5,725 bases of DNA. Origin: SIG438 sp034117945 (GTDB taxonomy: Bacteria > Bacillota > Clostridia > HGM11514). The position numbers and the translations under genes are program-made. Below, one piece after another: positions 1 through 4,371 of the stretch. The notes under the pieces are model-generated. The model was not told the origin of the DNA. It made no database searches and saw only the letters and a list, made by a program, of their open reading frames with translations. The stretch lies in the NCBI GenBank assembly GCA_034117945.1, contig JAXEOR010000056.1, positions 1 through 5,725 on the forward strand, given 5' to 3'. Numbering within the stretch: the first letter of the stretch is position 1; every line of letters starts with the position of its first letter.

Positions 1-891
1 GATTTTAAGGGATATATTCACGATGTTGGCGGGCCTACCGCTAATTTCCGCCGTCCAGCCTGTCAAAAACAGCTGACGGCAGGCACCTGTAAAAACAAAC
101 GCTGTCTTTATCCCGGCGTTTGTAAAAATATTCACGCAGATCACAAGGATTATCTGTCCCTGCTGCGCAAGCTGCGAAAGCTGCCCGGGGTGAAAAAAGT
201 GTTTATCCGTTCCGGAATCCGGTTTGACTATTTGCTGGCGGATCCTGACCCCACCTTTTTCCGGGAGCTTTGCAAATATCATGTGAGCGGCCAGCTGAAG
301 GTTGCGCCGGAGCATGTTTCCAACAATGTGCTGTCCTATATGGGCAAGCCGCCCATGGAGGTATATCAAAAATTTTATCATAAATTCTATCAAATGAATC
401 GGGATACTAAGCAGTATCTGGTGCCCTATTTCATGTCCTCCCATCCCGGGAGCACCTTGTACGACGCCATTGAGCTGGCACAGTACTTTAAAAAAATGCA
501 TTATATGCCGGAGCAGGTGCAGGATTTTTATCCCACTCCCGGCACCGTTTCCACCTGCATGTACCATACCGGACTGGATCCTTTGACTATGGAGCCGGTT
601 TATGTGGCAAAAACCTATGAAGAAAAACAAATGCAGCGGGCACTGCTGCAATTTTCCAGACGGGAACATTATTCCCTGGTGCGAAAAGCACTGATCCAAG
701 CCGGTCGGGAGGATTTGATCGGCTACGGAAAGGACTGCCTGATTCCCCCGCCGGGAAAGCCCGCAAGACAGCAGGCTCCCCGCAAGGGCAGCCAAACAGC
801 TGCCAACAAAAACAATCGTCAACAACAAAAACGAAAGGGAGGCAAACAACATGTCAGCAAGAATACTGGACGGAAAGGCTTTGGCCGCTGA
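1..891 (+). CDS. YgiQ family radical SAM protein, C-terminal part (5' end outside window)
   Basis: The reading frame is open from base 1, so this is the C-terminal 296 residues of a longer protein. An internal GTG at 190 is not the start. Seen: the motif GYIHDVGGPTANFR near the window edge (residues 4-17), then a cysteine cluster at residues 21, 30, 35 and 41, and later VAPEHVSN, SSHPGSTLYDAIELA and QDFYPTPGTVSTCMYHTG. These are characteristic of the YgiQ (UPF0313) family, whose C-terminal part is known as DUF3362. Family members are roughly 600-740 aa, and the radical SAM CxxxCxxC motif would lie upstream of the window. The last ~45 residues form a basic, Gln/Lys/Asn-rich tail, probably disordered. 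The reaction and substrate of YgiQ proteins are not established. The gene overlaps folD by 41 bases in another frame, suggesting co-transcription. The family call is firm; the function is unknown. Confidence 0.93.
   Translation, partial: DFKGYIHDVGGPTANFRRPACQKQLTAGTCKNKRCLYPGVCKNIHADHKDYLSLLRKLRKLPGVKKVFIRSGIRFDYLLADPDPTFFRELCKYHVSGQLKVAPEHVSNNVLSYMGKPPMEVYQKFYHKFYQMNRDTKQYLVPYFMSSHPGSTLYDAIELAQYFKKMHYMPEQVQDFYPTPGTVSTCMYHTGLDPLTMEPVYVAKTYEEKQMQRALLQFSRREHYSLVRKALIQAGREDLIGYGKDCLIPPPGKPARQQAPRKGSQTAANKNNRQQQKRKGGKQHVSKNTGRKGFGR
834..842 (+). promoter_or_regulatory. folD ribosome binding site
   Basis: AAAGGGAGG lies 8 bases before the ATG at 851, a near-ideal Shine-Dalgarno sequence. It sits inside the 3' end of the upstream YgiQ-type gene. 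It fixes the folD start and shows that folD can initiate independently despite the 41-base gene overlap. Confidence 0.85.
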
Positions 892-1702
892 AATCAGAGA
901 GGGCTTAAAGGAGGAGGTTTCTCAATTAAAAGAAAAGGGACGGGCTCCCGGCCTGGCCGTTGTCATTGTGGGGGACGATCCCGCCTCAAGACGATACGTC
1001 AACAACAAAAAAAAGGCCTGCGAGCACATCGGCATCACCTCCTATGAATATGCCTTGAGCGCCGATACCACCCAGGAGGAGCTGCTGGAGCTGGTGCAAA
1101 AGCTTAATCAGGATGATCAGATAGACGGAATTCTGGTGCAGCTGCCCCTGCCTGCTCAGATTGATGAAAAAACGGTGATCTATCACATCGATCCTGCAAA
1201 GGACGTGGATGCGTTTCATCCCTTTAACGTGGGAAAAATCATGATCGGCGAGCCTGTTTTCGCCCCCTGCACCCCTGCGGGCGTGATGGAGCTGATTGCT
1301 TTGACCGGGATTGAGGTCAGCGGCAAGGAGTGCGTGGTGGTAGGAAGAAGCAATATTGTAGGCAAGCCCCAGGCCATGCTGCTGCTGGCGAAAAACGGCA
1401 CCGTAACCGTTTGCCACTCCAGAACGAAGCATCTGGAGGAGGTCACCCGCAGGGCGGATATTTTGGTGGCCGCTGTGGGAAAGGGCAAGCTGATTACCGC
1501 AGACATGGTCAAAAAAGGGGCAGTGGTTATTGACGTGGGGATGAACCGTCTGGAGGATGGCACCTGGTCGGGAGATGTGGATTTTGAACAGGTCAAGGAG
1601 GTGGCCGGTGCAATCACGCCGGTTCCCGGAGGGGTTGGCCCCATGACCATTGCAATGCTGATGAAAAATACCGTAAAGGCATATCAGATGAAACAAAAAT
1701 AA
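851..1702 (+). CDS. folD: Bifunctional methylenetetrahydrofolate dehydrogenase / methenyltetrahydrofolate cyclohydrolase
   Basis: FolD interconverts 5,10-methylene-THF, 5,10-methenyl-THF and 10-formyl-THF in the cytoplasm, normally with NADP(H). It supplies one-carbon units for purines and formyl-Met-tRNA, and in some anaerobes serves the acetyl-CoA pathway. At 283 aa it has the usual full length. Visible motifs: YVNNK at 49-53, with Lys53 as the expected catalytic lysine; VQLPLP at 96-101, with Gln97; KDVDAFHP at 117-124, with Asp120; the nucleotide-binding stretch VVVGRSNIVGKP at 162-173; and PVPGGVGPMT at 257-266 near the C-terminus. The usual DVDG signature reads DVDA here, a variant I believe is common among Firmicutes. 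The ATG start is set by a strong ribosome binding site. The gene overlaps the preceding YgiQ-type gene and is followed by a terminator, so it is the last gene of its transcription unit. No defects seen. Confidence 0.97.
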   Translation: MSARILDGKALAAEIREGLKEEVSQLKEKGRAPGLAVVIVGDDPASRRYVNNKKKACEHIGITSYEYALSADTTQEELLELVQKLNQDDQIDGILVQLPLPAQIDEKTVIYHIDPAKDVDAFHPFNVGKIMIGEPVFAPCTPAGVMELIALTGIEVSGKECVVVGRSNIVGKPQAMLLLAKNGTVTVCHSRTKHLEEVTRRADILVAAVGKGKLITADMVKKGAVVIDVGMNRLEDGTWSGDVDFEQVKEVAGAITPVPGGVGPMTIAMLMKNTVKAYQMKQK

Positions 1703-1708
1703 ACGGGA

Positions 1709-1751
1709 ACAGAGCCGGGGCAAAGGGTGCCTTGCCGTCAAGCCGGTCTGT
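1709..1751 (+). other. Structured 3' region after folD (imperfect hairpin)
   Basis: Just after the folD stop, ACAGAGCCGG (1709-1718) can pair with CCGGTCTGT (1743-1751), giving 9 base pairs with one bulged G. Inside the loop GGCAA (1719-1723) can pair with TTGCC (1732-1736), or GGCA with TGCC at 1728-1731. There is no following T-run, so this is not itself an intrinsic terminator. It may stabilise the folD transcript's 3' end or be a decayed element. The rest of the gap up to the terminator (1752-1782) shows only a 4-bp GGAT/ATCC pairing and no gene. Confidence 0.4.
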
Positions 1752-1782
1752 GACGGATGGGCAAGAATCCAGCCTGAAAAAA

Positions 1783-1834
1783 AGAGCTGCGGCAAAACGG
1801 CGGTGAAACATCCGCTTGCTGCAGCTCTGTTTTT
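1783..1834. terminator. Bidirectional intrinsic terminator between folD and the AraC-family gene
   Basis: A 13-bp stem is formed by 1783-1795 (AGAGCTGCGGCAA) and 1816-1828 (TTGCTGCAGCTCT) with a single G-T wobble. On the + strand the stem is followed by G and five Ts (1830-1834). On the - strand the complement of the A-run at 1777-1783 supplies the T tract. The 20-base loop can fold further (GCGG with CCGC). The convergent arrangement means it ends both folD and the AraC-family transcript; the + strand T-run touches the regulator's stop codon at 1833-1835. Confidence 0.88.
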
Positions 1835-2708
1835 ATATGGTTTCGCCGGGAGCGCTTTTGTTTTTATCATAGATTCCGTAAAGCTCGCGAATATATTTTG
1901 GGCTGTATCCCACATTTCGTTTAAACCATGCGGAAAAATAATAACCGTCGCAAAAGCCAAGAGCCTCTGCAATTTTTTCGGTGGTTTCATTTTTATAAAT
2001 CACCATTTTATAGGCTTCCTCGATCAAGCAGTCCCGAATATATTTTTTTACCGTTTTTCCCGTTTCCTCCGGAAATTGATTTTGCAGGGCGGACAGGGGA
2101 AGATTGGTGTTCTGAGCAATTTTCTCAATGGTAAGAGAATTGCTTAAATTTTCCTTTACATACCGGTATAGCTTTTCATATTTATAGCGGATGTTGTAAA
2201 ACTGCTCAAATTTCTGAGATTCCAGGTTTAAAAAATCCAATACAATTTGTTCAATGAGAAGCTTGGACTGTAATAAATAAATATAGGAAACGGGTTCGGA
2301 AGAATCAAACCTTGAAAAATCAAAATCCAGCTGGTTGTCCATCACTAAAATATGATCTGTCTCCTCAAACACATCAAAGGCGTCCCATAAGGTAGCGCTG
2401 AAATGAACAAAAAATTTTTTCATATACTTCGGGCAGGTAAATTGATAATTGATATGGGAAGGAATCAAATAAATATGCCCCGGTGTTAAATGAACCTGCT
2501 CCTGTTGATTTTGAATGTATCCTTCTCCATCCAAAATAATGTACAAACGATTAAAATTTTCCAGTTTTTTGGGGGAGCTTTCAAAGTTCCAGGAGGGATC
2601 TACCTCAACATACGCATTTTTGTGAATCTTAAATTGAAACACGTTGGCAATTTGTAAAAAACGCAAACAATTATGACGTGTAACACGCTTTTTAACATCA
2701 AATTTCAT
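1833..2708 (-). CDS. AraC-family transcriptional regulator
   Basis: This is a 291-aa protein with two-domain AraC/XylS organisation. The N-terminal half looks like a cupin-type ligand-binding domain (YIILDGEGYIQ, then LTPGHIYLIPSHINYQF about residues 56-90). The C-terminal ~90 residues carry both helix-turn-helix motifs: TIEKIAQNTNLPLSALQNQF, then TEKIAEALGFCDGYYFSAWF leading to the family signature KRNVGYSPKYIREL. A GTG at 2717 would add three residues, but the purine-rich AGAAAG is only two bases from it and 11 from the ATG at 2708, so I prefer ATG. The gene is divergent from two secreted proteins with carbohydrate-binding-like domains, which makes it their probable regulator; the inducer is unknown. 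It is more AT-rich than its neighbours (22 of 60 G+C in 2461-2520 against 34 of 60 in a folD line, 1381-1440), which may indicate different ancestry. Confidence 0.93.
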   Translation of the reverse strand: MKFDVKKRVTRHNCLRFLQIANVFQFKIHKNAYVEVDPSWNFESSPKKLENFNRLYIILDGEGYIQNQQEQVHLTPGHIYLIPSHINYQFTCPKYMKKFFVHFSATLWDAFDVFEETDHILVMDNQLDFDFSRFDSSEPVSYIYLLQSKLLIEQIVLDFLNLESQKFEQFYNIRYKYEKLYRYVKENLSNSLTIEKIAQNTNLPLSALQNQFPEETGKTVKKYIRDCLIEEAYKMVIYKNETTEKIAEALGFCDGYYFSAWFKRNVGYSPKYIRELYGIYDKNKSAPGETI

Positions 2709-2713
2709 AAAAA

Positions 2714-2740
2714 TCACATCTTTCTAATGGTTTTTCACAT
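2714..2740. promoter_or_regulatory. Candidate AraC-family operator: 21-bp-spaced direct repeat
   Basis: TCACAT occurs at 2714-2719 and again at 2735-2740, exactly 21 bp apart and in the same orientation, each preceded by an A/T run. AraC-family activators typically bind direct half-sites about two helical turns apart, next to or overlapping the -35 of the target promoter. The second half-site abuts the predicted -35 of the rightward promoter, and both lie in the 5' leader of the regulator's own gene. That arrangement would allow activation rightward and autorepression leftward. The six-base identity is short, so this is a hypothesis. Confidence 0.4.
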
Positions 2741-2768
2741 TGTCAATACCCTTCCATTCTATTATAAT
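2740..2768 (+). promoter_or_regulatory. Promoter for the secreted-protein genes (TTGTCA-17-TATAAT)
   Basis: TTGTCA at 2740-2745 and TATAAT at 2763-2768 are separated by 17 bases, a near-consensus sigma-A-type promoter. The start of transcription would fall near 2775, giving a leader of about 47 bases to the ATG at 2822. The promoter faces the leftward promoter and shares its -10 region with it. Confidence 0.75.
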
Positions 2769-2789
2769 ATAAATGAGCTTTTTTGTAAA
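2761..2789 (-). promoter_or_regulatory. Promoter for the AraC-family gene (TTTACA-17-TATAAT)
   Basis: Read on the - strand, TTTACA (2789-2784) and TATAAT (2766-2761) are separated by 17 bases. Transcription would start near 2754, giving a leader of about 46 bases to the ATG at 2708. The -10 hexamer overlaps that of the rightward promoter by four bases because ATTATAAT reads as a -10 on both strands. Confidence 0.65.
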
Positions 2790-2805
2790 GTGAAATTTAT
2801 AAACG

Positions 2806-2811
2806 AAAGGA
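2806..2811 (+). promoter_or_regulatory. Ribosome binding site of the first secreted-protein gene
   Basis: AAAGGA lies about 10 bases before the ATG at 2822, slightly longer than the ideal spacing. It is the only purine-rich candidate near the start, and the signal peptide beginning at this ATG supports the start choice. Confidence 0.6.
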
Positions 2812-2821
2812 TTGAGTCAGA

Positions 2822-4315
2822 ATGTGTAAAAAAATAAGCTTGCTGCTGGTGCTGTGTCTCCTTTGCATGATTCCCCTTGGTGTGCAGGCGGCTCAGGTGT
2901 TGACAGATGGTGGCTTTGAAGGCGGAAGTCTGGAATCCGGATGGTTCAGTTACGGCTACCCCTTCAATGCGACTACCCAATCGGGAACCCGGATCTCCTT
3001 AAGCGGCGATCAGGCCAGAACGGGAAACGGTTCCTTAAAGTCGGAAACAACCAGAGTGGACGGCTATTCGATGTACGGAGCAATGTATCAGCTGATGAAT
3101 CCGAATTTGTCAGCCTCCTACACCGTTTCCGGTTATATGAAGGTTCCCCAGGAATGGAATGGGAAAAAGGCTCGTATTTACGCTTATTACAGAACCTCAT
3201 CAGGCGGCAACCTGGTGAATTCCGGAGAGTTTACCCTGTCCTCCGCAAGCTGGACAAAGCTGAGCTATTCGATTGACGCAAGCAAAGCACCGGAAAACAC
3301 AGGTCGGATTGACATTATTTTTGCCTTCCCCATAAATGCAATTAAGGGGACGGCCTCTGTGGAAAAACCGGCGGTTTTCTATTTGGACGATGTAGAAATT
3401 TCTTCTGTTTGGGTTGCTGCAGACCAGGTTTCTGTTACCGGCACTCTGGCAGGGACGGCGCTGCAGGGCAGCTATCAGTACAGCGGAAGTGACCCGGAGG
3501 GACAAAGCAGCTATCGATGGCTGCTGGCAGATTCGGAATCGGGAGAGTATTCTGAAATTTTGGGAGCAGCCTCCGATACCTATACCCCTTCTGCCGGGGA
3601 AATCGGGAAGTACTTAAAGTTTGAGGTGACTCCTGTTAATGAAAACGGTGCCAAGGGAGAGGCTGTACAAAGCCAGCCTGTTTTGATCAGTGGGCATACC
3701 GTCTCCTTTTCAATTGGGGCAGGTGGAACGGTTGTTTGCAACGACAACGAGATGTTATCCGGGAGCAGTCTTTTGGTTGCCGATGGAGATTCCCTTTCTG
3801 TTACCGTTACTCCGGAGAGCGGGAAAATGATTGCAAGCGTTCTGGACGGAACAGGGTCCATTCCTGTCCCCGCACCGGGAGAACCGCTGACCTATACCAT
3901 GGAGAATATTTCTCAGTCAAAAAGCCTTCAGGTAGCATTTGCAGATCTGCCTGCCGGCGATCCTGCCGTTACCGCGTCGAACAGTTATGTGTTTGAAAAG
4001 GAATACAGCTATGAAAACAAGGCCGGAGAAACGGTAACCACTCCCTGTGTTGTGGTTTACGGAAGACTGAATAATTATTCCTACACCTCAGCAGATCAGG
4101 CCGGGTTCCGGTTTTATAAGTCTGGGGAGGAAGCCGGTGCCTTGATGCTGCCGATCGAGACGGCCCTTTCTGCTAATTTGTTCTTTGGAGTTAGGGTGGT
4201 AGGAGAGGCAATTCAAACAGATTCGGCCTATTGCTTTACACCCTATGTAAAGATCGGTTCTTCAGAAGCGGTTTGTAATGAAGAAGAAACAATTACATGC
4301 CGGTTTTCAGAATAA
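2822..4315 (+). CDS. Secreted modular protein: CBM4/9-like, Ig-like and InlB/Flg_new-like domains
   Basis: This 497-aa protein has a Sec signal peptide (basic MCKK, hydrophobic core 5-20, likely cleavage VQA|A after residue 23). Residues ~27-194 form a jelly-roll domain resembling carbohydrate-binding modules of the CBM4/9 type: an N-terminal FEGGSLESGW segment, then SGDQARTGNGSL, SYTVSGYMKV and the closing FYLDDVEI. Residues ~198-290 resemble the Ig-like domain of Firmicutes surface proteins (YRWLLADSESGEY, TYTPSAGEIGKYLKFEVTPV). Residues ~291-375 resemble the divergent InlB B-repeat/Flg_new type (FSIGAGGTV, VADGDSLSVTVTPESGK). Residues ~383-497 are unassigned; the segment around GVRVVGEAIQTDSAYCFTPYV recalls fibronectin-III-like modules. 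No catalytic domain, LPXTG motif, SLH domain or C-terminal membrane segment is seen, so the protein is probably released or held non-covalently. It is probably the first gene of an operon with the downstream repeat protein. Glycan binding is inferred from fold-like motifs; no ligand can be named. Confidence 0.82.
   Translation: MCKKISLLLVLCLLCMIPLGVQAAQVLTDGGFEGGSLESGWFSYGYPFNATTQSGTRISLSGDQARTGNGSLKSETTRVDGYSMYGAMYQLMNPNLSASYTVSGYMKVPQEWNGKKARIYAYYRTSSGGNLVNSGEFTLSSASWTKLSYSIDASKAPENTGRIDIIFAFPINAIKGTASVEKPAVFYLDDVEISSVWVAADQVSVTGTLAGTALQGSYQYSGSDPEGQSSYRWLLADSESGEYSEILGAASDTYTPSAGEIGKYLKFEVTPVNENGAKGEAVQSQPVLISGHTVSFSIGAGGTVVCNDNEMLSGSSLLVADGDSLSVTVTPESGKMIASVLDGTGSIPVPAPGEPLTYTMENISQSKSLQVAFADLPAGDPAVTASNSYVFEKEYSYENKAGETVTTPCVVVYGRLNNYSYTSADQAGFRFYKSGEEAGALMLPIETALSANLFFGVRVVGEAIQTDSAYCFTPYVKIGSSEAVCNEEETITCRFSE
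2897..3400 (+). repeat. CBM-like repeat unit, divergent copy in the first secreted gene
   Basis: This segment encodes residues ~26-193 and is homologous at DNA level to the tandem units in the next gene. Long stretches differ only at scattered, mostly silent bases, for example around 3112-3170 against 4674-4732. It lacks the GEFTASPDS linker that ends the downstream units and has a shorter loop at 3194-3214. Confidence 0.85.
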
Positions 4316-4318
4316 AAG

Positions 4319-4333
4319 AACAGCCCCTGTTTT
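4319..4333 (+). other. Short weak hairpin between the two secreted-protein genes
   Basis: AACAG (4319-4323) can pair with CTGTT (4327-4331) around a CCC loop, followed by only two more Ts. It is too short and A/T-rich at the base to be an efficient terminator. It may act as a leaky terminator or mRNA-processing site that lowers expression of the second gene. No separate promoter is convincing in the 56-base gap. Confidence 0.25.
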
Positions 4334-4352
4334 GGTAATCAGGAATATAAAA

Positions 4353-4360
4353 AAGGAAGG
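4353..4360 (+). promoter_or_regulatory. Ribosome binding site of the tandem-repeat gene
   Basis: AAGGAAGG lies 11 bases before the ATG at 4372. An earlier ATG at 4361 directly abuts it but encodes only MKRV before a TGA that overlaps the real start, and is too close to be used. The signal peptide begins at 4372, which settles the start. Confidence 0.65.
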
Positions 4361-4371
4361 ATGAAGAGAGT

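Noticed and set aside
190..192. GTG at 190 as the start of the first gene
   Set aside because: The frame is open back to base 1 and the upstream residues carry the conserved YgiQ motif GYIHDVGGPTANFR and cysteine cluster, so the start is outside the window.
986..1990. Long - strand open frame across folD and the terminator
   Set aside because: It runs antisense to folD, passes through the terminator and into the AraC-family gene, and its translation is His/Leu-rich with no recognisable domain. It is a shadow of real genes.
2941..3276. Alternative-frame open stretches repeated at 2941-3276 and 4503-4817 on the + strand, with matching - strand ones
   Set aside because: They recur only because the CBM-like repeat itself is duplicated. 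They have no signal peptide or independent ribosome binding site, and the main frame carries clear domain motifs.
4319..4333. Intrinsic terminator between the two secreted-protein genes
   Set aside because: The stem has only five base pairs, mostly A/T, and just a short T-run. I list it only as a weak hairpin and treat the genes as a probable operon.
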